Positions 49,023 to 60,117 of a DNA stretch of 64,000 bases are shown piece after piece. The position numbers were made by a program, and so were the translations under genes. The notes below the pieces were generated by a model, which made no database searches, was not told the DNA's origin, and saw only the letters and a program-made list of their open reading frames with translations. Numbering within the stretch: the stretch's first letter is position 1; each line of letters starts with the position of its first letter. The stretch is from Haberlea rhodopensis. Lineage: Eukaryota > Streptophyta > Magnoliopsida > Lamiales > Gesneriaceae. The stretch covers positions 6,076,001-6,140,000 of the forward strand of contig CAJQUN010000024.1 in NCBI GenBank assembly GCA_907163345.1, written 5' to 3'.

Positions 49023-51360
49023 TCACCGACGACGACGAGGAGCTAGATTTCCTCCCGTACCACAAGGAGGAGGATTTGTCTGTCTTCTAACTCTTCGTTG
49101 TTGAACGACTTCTTCGCCCCTTTCCCTTGCCACAGGTGTGTTGGCAGGCTCCTGTATTGGCGTCAACTGAGGGAATAGAACGGGCGAGACATCGAAAGGT
49201 GAAGTCCTAGCTGCATATGTCGCAAACCCAAGACTGACATCTGTACCCATGCTGCTGAACTGGGGTTGAGTGGACATGGGGGGATATGGCGTGAAGGGAG
49301 ATAAATCATATGATTGTACAGGAACAGGAATATAATAGTCCGTAGTCATATCTGGCTCTGTCCACGTGGATGGACCTGCAATATCTGTCTGCATATGTGC
49401 AGATGGACCTGCAATATCTGTCCACGTAGATGGACCTGCAATATCTGTCCACGTAGATGGAGTGCCTGCGTGGAACTGTCGTGTATCAACAGGCTGGACT
49501 TCATTGTATGGCGGGAAGTTTCTGTCTCGTCGGTCACGAGCCACTCGCACCACATTGTCGAACATAGTCCTGTGTTGCCTCATCGACTCTGTCGTAATAG
49601 GCACTCCATCAGCCAGATGTCGGTCATAGCTTGTAGATAACTGTTCCATCTGCTCAATCTGCAAAGTACAAATGTCCATATAAAATTTATACATCGAAAC
49701 ACAAATATAAAATTAAAATTTCACGTAATTAACGTACCACATGCTGCCATGCCGGGCCATCACCATGTTGATATCCTGTCTGTACAAAGTATTCTTGACG
49801 CCCAATGTATCTACGTGTCACTTGTTCATACCACTCACTGTATCCGCCAACAACGTAGTAACCACCGTCAGTAAATCGTGGTCTGTCGACACGTAGATCA
49901 TTTGCCCTCTCCCAGCAAAGAATGTGAGCTATATGCCTAGTGCTCCAGTTTTTGTTGACATTTCCCCTTCTACCAACATTATGCAACGCCTCATCCCCCG
50001 CTGGTGGATCTTCTGGGATATCTTGTAGCATCCCAAATTGTCGCAGTACTCGATCAGACCGTTGCATTTCAACTATGTCGAAGAAAATCAACGGTCCCTT
50101 ATATGTCCCCAACTCAGTGATTCCTTCAGTGTACTCATCAGGGTACGGCTGCCAATTAAACTGCAAAACAACATTGCTTTTACATACTATGAAAAGAGTA
50201 TATTTTTGTACAAATTAATTTAACAACATGCTTACTTGAGTTACTGGCTGGTCATCGAGGATGTCCCTTATGATGCGTATGGAATGACTCCCAGTTTCTG
50301 TAAAGATTAAATGACACGACCACCTGTATATATTCAAATAAATTATTAAATGCATTCACACATAAGATCAATTATAAAACAATGCATATTTGTACTACCT
50401 CACACCATATGGAGCAGAAGGTAACACATTGTTTGGGCCGACAATTATTGGTCCAATATCAGATCTATCGCTACCCAATTGCGGAGTCAAACTTGGGATT
50501 CGTGACCATGCCCAAATCTCATTTATTGTAGTGACATCAATAACACAAGTTAGATTGACCAGAAACATATTTTAAATATTAAAAAAAACAAACATATTAT
50601 TTACCTGTAAGAGTTGCACTGCACCACCTATAACTTTTTTCCCTTTCTCTGATGACGTGCACAACTCACGATATAAGTATGCCAATACAGCACTGCCCCA
50701 ACTATATGTACTGGCAGAGTCGATATCCTCCAACTTTTGTAAATATAATAATCTAACAAAATTGCCTGAGGAATCAGGGCACATAATCCCCCCTAACATC
50801 AATAACGCACAACCCCTTGTGAACTTAACAACATCATCTGCTGTACTATTTTCATCCAATGGATTGAGCAGCAAATGATTATGCAAAGCAACTAATTTCA
50901 AACGTGCGCCCTTAAGGCCTGTGATGGCTGGTAAGAAACCTAAATATGTATGGCAATATTCTTGCCAATCGGGTAGAGCCCTATCAATATCAATCCCCGA
51001 CACTACAATGCCATCTACTGGCAACGCCCATATTACTGCAATGTCTTGCAGTGTGATGGACGCTTCTCCTGATCTAAAATGAAACGTGTGTGTTTCACGG
51101 CGCCATCTCTCAACTAAAGCCGTGATCAGGTGCATGTCAAGTTCAATCTTACCACACCTATAGATACCATAAAATCCAATAACGTGCAATAAATTAACAA
51201 CACGTATATCTAATGGACACATATCCCAAAAATAGCTATCTGGGTTTCTCACACGAAGTATACTATCCATATCACCTGCCCATACATCCTCAGATCGATG
51301 TGTAGACTGCAACGACAAAAGATGTGTGTCAACCGGGCCTGGTTGTCTCATTTGATCCAT
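49023..51360 (-). CDS. Plant mobile domain (PMD-C, MAIN-like) protein carried by the MULE, 673 aa, five exons
   Basis: It resembles MAIN/MAIL1-type proteins, often annotated as serine/threonine phosphatase 7 long-form homologues. Host PMD proteins act with PP7L in gene silencing and genome stability; the role of TE-borne copies is unknown. Exons on the minus strand are 51360-50605, 50517-50399, 50323-50236, 50160-49738 and 49658-49023. Phases join exactly, giving 673 codons and a stop. Typical PMD wording is VNLLHVIGFYGIYRCGKIELDM, ALVERWRRETHTFHF, then GEASITLQDIAVIWALPVDG, WSRIPSL, and WSCHLIFTETG. The C-terminal part (about 463-673) is low complexity, with a STWTDIAGP repeat and an arginine-rich end. 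No phosphatase domain is present. It occupies the position mudrB has in maize MuDR. Confidence 0.9.
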
Positions 51361-51800
51361 CCTGAAATATAATACAAAAATTAACAACATTAAACTCAAC
51401 ATTACAAAAACAACCCGTCTGTCGCCCACCGCCGCCGCCCACCATCTGCCACCGCCGCCGCCGGCCGACGCCGCCGCCGGCCACCACCGCCGGCCACACC
51501 ACCGCCTGTCGCCGCCTCCATCTTCGTCAACTTAAATTTTAATATTTCACATCACAAAAATATACTCCAACAAGTAATATACTCCCACTACATATATTAA
51601 AATCATAATTTATCTACGATACATAAATAACAAAATTAAAAAGCTTACCTTAAATATTTTGGAAATGGCTTGATTTTTGCAGAAATGTTAGGAAGAAAAT
51701 TTGAGAACGAACGGATGAAAGATTTTGCAAAAGAGCTGAAGAACGCAACAAGAAACGAAGAAGAAGAGAAATGGTGCGGCGGCGTGTTGTTTTTAGGTTA
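51361..51800 (-). promoter_or_regulatory. PMD gene leader: 5' UTR exon, intron and GC-rich tract
   Basis: A donor TTTAAG|GTAAGC (exon end 51649) and an acceptor TTTCAG (intron end 51362) define a 287-base leader intron. Inside it, about 51425-51520 is almost pure GCC/CCG-type repeat, very unlike the AT-rich element. Transcription probably starts just inside the last right-end palindrome near 51800. Confidence 0.55.
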
Positions 51801-51812
51801 TAATTCATTGGT

Positions 51813-52074
51813 GTCGCCATCTGAGATGGCGACACCAATAAATATTATTGATGTCGCCAACTGAGTTGGCGACATCAATATAATTTAATGGTGTCGCCAT
51901 CTCAGATGGCGACATCCATATAAATTAAATAGATGTCGCCAACTGAGATGGCGACATCAATAAATTATATTGATGTCGCCAACTCAGATGGCGATATCAT
52001 AAAAAAAAAAATTTTTGTTAAAGTCGCCATGTGAGATGGCGACTTCAGTTGAAGTCGCCATCTCACATGGCGAC
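51813..52074. repeat. Right array of 7 palindromes in the MULE end
   Basis: Seven 21-base units start at 51813, 51853, 51893, 51935, 51975, 52023 and 52054. Three inner units have AACTGAG or AACTCAG centres not seen on the left. The outer two equal the outer pair of the left end, and so belong to the terminal inverted repeat. Confidence 0.93.
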
Positions 52075-52166
52075 TTAGGTTAGTTTGATAATAAAAAAAA
52101 AAATTCGGTTAAATTGTTAAATTATTTTTTAAAATCGAATATTTAGTTAAAAAACCCAAATTATTG

Positions 52167-53304
52167 GACATTGTATGTGAATGTTCACATTCAATTGTTG
52201 CTATCTCCAGGACATTGTTCATGAGGTAGCAACCACTCCAACCCCTGCAGTCTACAATGCCCCACGCAGTCTACATGCTTCTCAACCTTTAAATTGTTGA
52301 CTTTTTTCATTAAGAATTTAATACAAAGATTTATTTTTATTAATAATTCTATAAAGTTGAATTAATGCATAGGTTTTTTTCCAATAAATTTTACAGTTTT
52401 TTTTTTAAAATGATAATTTCATAAAAAAAATTAAGTAACCAATTAAATGTGAGTTCATAATTTAAAATCATATATTTCAAATTTATGCATTCAAATGTAT
52501 AAAAAGACCGATTTTATTTAAAATCCAAACTTTAAATCTTTTCCACCTGAATCAAATAACTCAACTCAATTTCAATCTAAAACTCCAAGCTGTAAGCCTG
52601 TAACACAGTATAGTGATATAATAATTAGATTATAATAACATTAATCTAAGATTATTGGAATGATTTCATTTCAATAAAAAATTTAAAAATTTGAATTTGA
52701 AATGATTTCAAGAATTAAAAATTTGAAATATTTTGTATTATTAAAAAAAATATCTTATTTTTGAAAACGATAAAGTTGAAATCAGTAGATTTTAAAATTA
52801 GCCGAACAATATGTATGTAAGTTTCTCTGATTGATTTGATTACAATATAAAAAACGAATTCTCTTAAAAATATAGATAAACATACATCAAATCTCCAAAC
52901 CCAATCCCCGAGAACACATTCCCTAATGAAAACATAAAAAAATATGAGTAAACATGAAAAGAAAAAGAAAATATAATAATAATAAAACAAGGAAAGATAC
53001 TGTCCTAAACCCAGGTGCCCCCACATTTAAATGCTTCGAAATTGAGAAGAATCCCATTCTTCTCATCTGAAACATCGTGACCTTTACACCTCAGTTCCCC
53101 TCTCTCTAAAACCTCTGCAAATTCCAATCTTAAACGCATCACTTACTACAGACAGTGCTTTCTTTACTACTCTCTTACCAACTCCTCAAATCTGTTGAAG
53201 ATTTTAAGTGAAGAGAAGAGGGAGGAAATATGTTTTGAAGTCTAATTTTTGCTATATTTATTTTGTTGCCTGCCCAGGAAAATAGAGTTCAAATTAAAGA
53301 TCTG
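52167..53304. other. Intergenic and leader of the glucanase gene
   Basis: The first part is AT-rich without features. From about 53050 the sequence becomes pyrimidine-rich (CTCTCTAAA), like a plant leader. A two-codon uORF (ATG TTT TGA) lies at 53230-53238. Confidence 0.5.
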
Positions 53305-56300
53305 ATGCAGATGTTTCCCTCTTTTCCTTTTTACTCCCTGCCCTTCTTCATATTCTTTCTGGTAAGCTTTCTTTAACCTTTTTCTCTTTTTTAGAAGCTG
53401 ATAATATTACCGAGTGGTTTGGAAAGAAGTATTCTTTTTCCTTGTGTTTGGTGGGCTTAGTTTTAATGGTATCTTTTACTGCTAAAAGAGATTAAATTTG
53501 GCTGAGTTTCTACATTTTGCCTTTTTCCCAGTACGCCTCATTTTGATTTGATTACACCCGACTTAATTAAAAGCTCGATTGCCTAGGTGATTTCATTTAA
53601 ATAGAAAAAAGGGGGGAAAGGATGCTTAAAGTACTAAAAGAAATCCAAATATCATGTGAATTTTTTTTCCGAAAATACAAGAAATGTCCGGTATTGATCT
53701 TTTGGGCCCCCACTGTTTATTTTGAACAGAGTAGGAGAGTGATTTTGTTCAATAATCCGACTTTAAGTTACAACTTTTAAAAAGACTCCAATTTGGAAGC
53801 TGTTTGATACTTGTATTGTTCTTGTTTTGCCGTTTATTGTTAATACTTGTATTGTTCTTGTTTTGCCATTTATTGTTAATAATTTCTGTAAAGACAACTT
53901 TGTAATGGGAATATTGATTAAATTTTACTGATTCATGCTGTAACTCGAATTTCAGCTGTTAGGGACTCAGTCGAATGGGTTCACTAGAATCTTGAGCGAC
54001 TCAGCTGTTCACAATGGTACTTAGATATATTCATTGCTTTTCTGCAATTTGTTTATTTTCGAATCTTTCAAGAGATTATATGATTAGCATTTCTTGTTGC
54101 ATTTTTTTTCATTAATGATCTCTAACTTTGACAGTTGTAAATGATCCCGCATCATTTAAGTCAAACAAAGTCGATTCTCTTGGTCACCTCAAGGCAGGTA
54201 CTTGCCCTTGTATCAGGATCATCCTTGAAATTACCAAATCTTATTCTGGTTTTTAGTTCATGCCATAAACATTTAATTTAAGTTGATTTTGTTTCATGAA
54301 ACGTGGCCTTCATTGTCAAAGTTCTTCCTTCACGTACCCAAAAATGGAATAATCTTTTATGGTTTGGTTGTCTTTTGTGTTAGAGCAAGTACGCGCATTG
54401 TTATAATTGTTTGATCAAAGCTTCTTCTTTTCTTGAAGTTTACATGTTTTTGGGTGCAACTTAATGCAGAGATGAGATTATTATTTCTAAGAAATTACAA
54501 TGGAACATGCAGAAAAATAATCTGATATCTGGAGAAGAGAATATATTCAATGAGAATGAACTAAAAAATTTGATTCATTGAACTTGAAACTGATACAAAA
54601 AAATGGAAGGCACTGATACAAAAAAATGGAAGGCGCTAAATATGAAGTTATGTCCTTTCTTTGATTGGTAATTGTTTTCTATTTAGGACAGGCATTCAAA
54701 TACATAATTTAGACTTTGATAAAAGTCTCTTTACAAGGATATTCTTTAATGTTGCTGGACTTTCTCTCTTAACTCGTTCGAATTGGTTTTCCTTGCTCTT
54801 TATTTTTTCCATTTTTGTCAATGTATATATACAGATGCTAGGAACATGGATTTGTTTAGCTCGGTTGGAATGACTACTGAAAGGCAAACTGTGGCAGGTT
54901 TGTACCTTGATATATCTCCCTAAGAACTCGTCCGACAATATATGTTCTATCTCTATGTTTGGTGTCAACAAAGACTTGTACTGTTCTCTTATTCAGGACA
55001 ACTGGCTTTTGTTTCCAAGTTACGTCTAATCGAGTAGTTGTTTACATTGAAAATGCATCTGTTATATAAAAGGGAAATATAGTTGGTTGCTTAAGAAATT
55101 GAGAGATCCGTTCAAACTTCCTCAAAACTTCAATGTAAAAGACATGTACCTTTAGTGGAGTTGAATTCAATGAATTTATTTTTTTCTTCTAGGTAATAGT
55201 TAATACCCGTATCTGTACTGGTGTTATTGCATTATGCAAGAGACTCACTGTAATACCCTTGTCCCACATTGGTTGTGGATGAAAATTTAAAGTGGTTTAT
55301 AAAGGCTTACAATGGACTATTATAGCAACTTGGGTTAACCATTTTCGTATAGCGAGGACGGATACGAAGTAGTTGCTATAGGAGCCCATTGTGCAGTCGC
55401 GCTTGCGCGGGCCTGGGCCCAGGGCGTGACAGAATGGTATCAGAGCCAGGTCACCGGCAGAAAACACCGGGAGATAAGTGCTATGCGGGGCAAAGTGCTA
55501 CGTGCATGGGAGCCACCTCTTGAGCCTAAAGGGGCAAAGTGCTACACGACGGGGGCCACCTCTTGAACCTGCGGGGCAAAGTGCCACGTGCGTGGGAGCC
55601 ACCTCTTGAGCCTAAAGGGGCAAAGTGCTACACGACGGGGGCCACCTCTTGAACCTGCGGGGCAAAGTGCCACGTGCGTGGGAGCCACCTCTTGAACCTG
55701 CGGGGCAAAGTGCTACATGACGGGAGCCATCTCTTGAACCTGTAGGAGCCACCTCTAGATTCCCGGTGCCGGTGGATCGATGAGTTAGGTCGCGACGAGG
55801 ACGTCGCGTTCTAAAGGAGGGGTGATTGTAATACCCTTGTCCCACATTGGTTGTGGATGAAAATTTAAAGTGGTTTATAAAGGCTTACAATAGACTATTA
55901 TAGCAACTTGGGTTAACCATTTTCGTATAGCGATGACGGATACGAAGTAGTTGCTATAGGAGCCCATTGTGCAGTCGCGCTTGCGCGGGCCTGGGCCCAG
56001 GGCGTGACACTCACGTGATAGCTACTGAGGTGTGTCATGTATATTGTTAAAAATAACTTTCAGCTAGAAATATATGAAGTGGAATTAAGCTTGTCATATT
56101 GCTCATGATGTTATGGATAAACCTCATGTGAGACTGAGGTGTTAGTACTCATTATTGTTGTTTGGTTTGGACCTAATTTTTTTCTGAACTGCTCTTAGGG
56201 GTGGTGGAGAAAACCGACACAATCCGAGTACTTCAAAAATTCAATTGATTTAGACAGTTATATTCATTAAGTGTTATTTGGTGTTTATTCATGTGTTCTT

Positions 56301-57914
56301 ACCATATTACTTTTAATGCTTTCCAGTGGGCGGAATCGGTGCCAACTGGGGCTCACAAGCGTCTCATAACTTGCCACCTGATACAGTGGTTAGGATGCTA
56401 CGAGAGAACGGTATTAATAGAGTGAAGCTTTTTGATGCTGAGTATGATACGCTACGAGCATTGGGCAAGACCGGAATTGAAGTTATGGTTGGAATTCCAA
56501 ATGACATGCTTGCTTCTTTAGCTTCGAGTTCGAAGGCTGCAGAAAAATGGGTATCTAACAATGTGTCTCATCATATGACCACAAACAATGTCAGCATCAG
56601 GTCAGTGCGTAGCCTGGTTTGTTCTTATATCCAATCTTAACTTCATTCCTGATAAATAATTTTATTCCAATTATGGCCTGCCGTGCAGATATCTATTTCT
56701 GGTATTGTTTGTACGTTTACTTCGCGTGCTAAATGTCACATTTATGAAATTATTTGAGTTTGACCATATTTTGTCATATGCGAACGGCCTTCCAATCGAT
56801 TTATAGATACGTTGCTGTTGGGAATGAACCTTTCTTGGCCACGTACAATGGAAGCTTTCTTGGAACGACCTACCCTGCTCTGAGAAATGTTCAAGAAGCC
56901 CTGAATAAAGCAAAACTTACCAATCAAGTGAAGATCACTGTTCCCCTCAATGCCGACGTCTACTCAACCTCAACCACCTACCCTTCAGGAGGGGATTTTC
57001 GACAAGATATCCACGATTTCATGATGAAAATTGTTCAGTTTTTGAGTGATAACGGAGCACCATTTACGGTCAACATCTACCCATTCATTAGCCTTTACAC
57101 AGACTCCAACTTCCCCGTTGAGTACGCCTTTTTTGATGGAAATGCTAGCCCCGTGAACGATGGTGGTATGACTTATTACAACATGTTTGACGCGAACCAC
57201 GATACCCTTGTCTGGGCATTACAAAAAAATGGTTTCGGGAATATGCCCATAATTATCGGTGAAATCGGTTGGCCTACAGATGGTGATCGAAATGCTAACC
57301 TACAGTATGCCCAACGATTCAACCAAGGCTTCATGACTCATATCTCGGGTGGAAAAGGAACTCCGATGAGGCCTAGTCCAATTAATGCGTACCTATTCAG
57401 TTTGATTGATGAGGATGAAAAAAGCATTGACCCCGGAAATTTCGAGCGTCATTGGGGTGTTTTTAGGTATGATGGCCAACCGAAGTACACTCTCAACCTC
57501 GGCACCACAAATTCAGGCTTGATCCCAGTCAGAAATGTAGCTTATTTGGAGAATAAATGGTGCATATTAAAGCCAAACACAAACCTCGATGACTCCCGGA
57601 TTGCCCAGAGTATGAGCTACGCGTGCTCGCTTGCCGACTGCACGAGCCTCGGTTATCAAACTTCGTGTGGCAGTTTGGATGCTGCTGGTAATATTTCGTA
57701 TGCCTTCAACAGTTACTACCAGAAAAACAATCAGCTTGATGTGGCCTGCAAGTTCTCCGGTCTCGGAACGGTTACTAAAGTCAATCCATCGACCGGGACT
57801 TGCCAGTTTAATATTATGATCAAACCATATTTCGGTGGCGCTCAACGAATATCAGGTTATACTCGGATAACATTAGCTCTGGTTCTTGGTTTAACCATCT
57901 CTTTGTTGTGTTAA
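53305..57914 (+). CDS. Glucan endo-1,3-beta-glucosidase (GH17 + X8, GPI-anchored), 541 aa, six exons
   Basis: Similar to Arabidopsis At5g58090/At4g31140 (glucan endo-1,3-beta-glucosidases 6 and 5), which hydrolyse callose at the cell surface and plasmodesmata. Proposed exons are 53305-53361, 53956-54016, 54135-54197, 54835-54897, 56327-56600 and 56807-57914, all GT-AG with matching phases. Exon 1 and the start of exon 2 encode a hydrophobic signal peptide (about 1-23). Exons 2-4 add some 60 polar residues not usual in this family. The GH17 domain starts at GIGANWG (about 84), with acid/base E180 in VGNEP and nucleophile E325 in IIIGEIGWP. The cysteine-rich X8 (CBM43) domain is at about 424-506, and a hydrophobic GPI-type tail closes the protein. 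Exons 5 and 6 are certain; exons 1-4 are inferred from splice sites and frame. A TRIM element lies in the intron between exons 4 and 5. Confidence 0.9.
53799..53880 (+). repeat. Tandem duplication in intron 1 of the glucanase gene
   Basis: A unit of about 40 bases (ATACTTGTATTGTTCTTG to TTTATTGTTA) is present twice in a row with one mismatch. A similar 24-base duplication (TGATACAAAAAAATGGAAGG) occurs near 54591-54640. Confidence 0.75.
55249..55431 (+). repeat. 5' LTR of the TRIM element
   Basis: A TG...CA bounded LTR of 183 bp that contains GGTTTATAAAGGC, a likely TATA box, near 55293. Confidence 0.92.
55827..56009 (+). repeat. 3' LTR of the TRIM element
   Basis: Same length as the 5' LTR. 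Visible differences are CAATAGAC for CAATGGAC and GCGATGAC for GCGAGGAC. Confidence 0.92.
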
Positions 57915-58795
57915 TTTGTGATGTTCCGTAAGTTTTTTGGAAGAACTTTGTTAACACTGTTGGTGAAACTTTGTAATTTAATTTTCTGTGATTGTATCCA
58001 CGCACAACTCTCATTTTTCATGGCGCGGCCTTTCATTTGTTCTCGGTTTTCTTCGGTGGTGTTTATAAATAGAGTAAAATACAATAAGGTACCACTTTTC
58101 TAAACATCTTTCAACTAAATCTTCCAAAAAAATCTTCTTTTAACTAAATACATCGTTTAGAAAACTTGTTTCAAATAAGTCCATTTTATCAAATCATAAT
58201 CTAATTGGTCCATTAATTATGATTAAAATACCTTTTGTTCGACATCTTCATCCCCAAGATACGCAACGACAATTTCAATTCCGGTTTTGATTACAGCAGC
58301 AACATGATCAGATCGAATTTTTAGCATTTCGTCACTGCTTTTCATTCAAGTGACGATGCATCGTTGCATTTTTCATTACGTGTAAATTATTAAACTGTAA
58401 GATGAATTTCCTTTCATAATTTCACGTCATTCCTCTTTTGTGGAATTATCATGTATGCTCAATAGTGCAACTCATAATATTTAGTAATATTTTAAAGACA
58501 ACATGACAAATTGCTATTATGCAAAAAATAGAAAATTTTGACGTTTTTTTGCTGTTTTATGGGATTTTTGTTCCTCAATTAACATTGATTTGTTATTTCT
58601 ATTATGGTGCACATAATCTGTTTGTCAAAATATCTCGTAAGTTAAAGAAACATTTTCTAGCAAAATTTGAAATAGATAAGGCTACAAACGGAGCCGTGAC
58701 TTCATCGTAAACTTAAGTCCAGTTTTGTCGTCAATAATTACACCATTTGGAAATCAGATAAAATTCTGCATTTTCAAATATAAATGTTAAAATAG
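57915..58795. other. Glucanase 3' flank, no further gene seen
   Basis: The first 100-200 bases are probably 3' UTR. The rest is AT-rich with no recognised feature. Confidence 0.5.
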
Positions 58796-58810
58796 AGTAT
58801 GAATATGTAT

Positions 58811-59985
58811 CGATGCATGTGAATTTCATACACAAATGAGTCTATCGATGCATGTAAATGACATGCACCGATAGAATCATACTGTCTTTAACCAAAACAT
58901 AGTCATGGAACATTTCAAATACACTGTAATTTTGAGTTTTACATTGAATATCTACAAAAAAATCAAGAAGAAGCAAAATATTTCCAAGATTTTAGTAAGT
59001 CAGTGCATGTGAATTACATGCACCACTGAGTTTATCGGTGCATGTAATTTACATACACCTCTAGAGTCATAGGTACATGTGAGTCATGCGGTGCATGTAA
59101 TTTACATGCACCGCATGAGACTAAACAACTCATGATGTGCATATAAATGTAATATACATGCACCACTAGTTGAAAATATTTATTTTTGGTGGATTGAGCC
59201 GAAATAACCTTTTCTTATGTGATGCATGTGAATGTAATATACTGTTAATTGATAAGAAAGAAACCCACTAAATTCAAAGGCAAAATACTCACTTTACAGT
59301 ATAGAAAAATAAAAATATTATCCACACATTGTATAACTCTAGAGGTGCATGTAAATTACATGCACCTATAGACTCATATGGTGCATGTGAGTCTATGTGG
59401 TGCATGTAATTTACAAGCACCACACGAGACTAACAAGTAGCGTTGCATGTAATTTACATGCACCGCTAGTTTATCGGTGCATGCGAATTAAATGCACCGA
59501 TAGACTCATGTACTGTCTTTAACCAAAATATAATCTATCGGTGCATGTAAACTACATGCACCGATAGAAACTAAACAACTCATGAGGTGCATATAAATTT
59601 AATATGCATGCACCACTAGTTGAAAACATTTATTTTTGGTGGAATGAGTCGAAACATTTTTTTCTTATGCGATGCATGTAATGTAATATACTTTCAATTG
59701 ACAAGAAATAAACAAAGTTGTTAATTGCATGAGTTGAGTTCATAGCTATAAACTTGTGTCTACCGGTGCATGTAAGTTACATGCACCGTTAGACTCAGGT
59801 ATTCTCATTAACCCAAAAAATCACGGGCATGTAAGAATTCTTTGCCAATTTTTATCCCCGAAGCTATTGATCCTCACATCCAACCCAAGCAAATCATAAA
59901 TTTTAACAAATTTTAAAAAATAAAAAAGAAGCGGAATATTTCAAAGATTTTAATAAGTCGATGGATGTAAATTACATGCACCGAT
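58811..59985. repeat. Array of about 14 TGCATG-type palindromes
   Basis: Units such as GGTGCATGTAA/TTACATGCACC occur near 58811, 58846, 59002, 59036, 59091, 59136, 59343, 59399, 59441, 59475, 59539, 59584, 59764 and 59961. Several are extended by CTATC/GATAG; the one at 59535-59567 has perfect 15-base arms. Linkers include a repeated CATACTGTCTTTAACCAAAA segment and a repeated GTTGAAAATATTTATTTTTGGTGGA segment in variant forms. The array has the build of a hairpin-rich transposon end, but no ends or target duplication were identified. Confidence 0.85.
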
Positions 59986-60117
59986 AGACTCATAGTTTGT
60001 TGTTTCTATGTAACTCTTTAGCTTTTCATGATGATATTCTTTTCTTCCAGCAGACATGGGATTTACATTAAGGGCTTGAGATTTAAGTCCGGAAAAATAT
60101 CAGTGATATTTGTTGCA

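Larger units (their letters stand above)
45590..52157. mobile_element. Complete Mutator-like element (MULE) with transposase and plant mobile domain gene
   Basis: The 6568-bp element begins GGGTTTTTTAACT and ends with the inverse AGTTAAAAAACCC. It is flanked by a perfect 9-bp target duplication AAATTATTG (45581-45589 and 52158-52166), the length expected of Mutator transposition. Terminal inverted repeats cover about 136 bases (45590-45725 and 52021-52157) and are imperfect except for two internal palindromes. Inward, the ends hold further palindromes: 10 on the left, 7 on the right. Two convergent genes fill the centre: an intact MURA-type transposase (plus) and a five-exon PMD protein gene (minus), with only about 175 bases between their stops. 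The layout recalls maize MuDR, where mudrA and mudrB are convergent. An exact target duplication and open frames suggest a recent, possibly autonomous copy. Confidence 0.95.
55249..56009 (+). mobile_element. Complete TRIM retrotransposon (761 bp) in a glucanase intron
   Basis: Two 183-bp LTRs (55249-55431 and 55827-56009) begin TGTAATACCC and end GGGCGTGACA. They differ at only about two positions by eye. The primer binding site TGGTATCAGAGCC starts at 55435, and a purine run AAAGGAGGGG precedes the 3' LTR. Target duplication CTCAC is exact (55244-55248 and 56010-56014). The 395-base interior has no protein and is mostly a tandem repeat of about 47 bases (GGGGCAAAGTGCTAC... GAGCCACCTCTTGA...). 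The near-identical LTRs point to recent insertion. No 5S rRNA-like promoter of the Cassandra type is visible in the LTR. Confidence 0.93.

Noticed and set aside
55249..56009. Cassandra-type TRIM with 5S promoter
   Set aside because: The LTR shows no 5S rRNA-like box C or related sequence.
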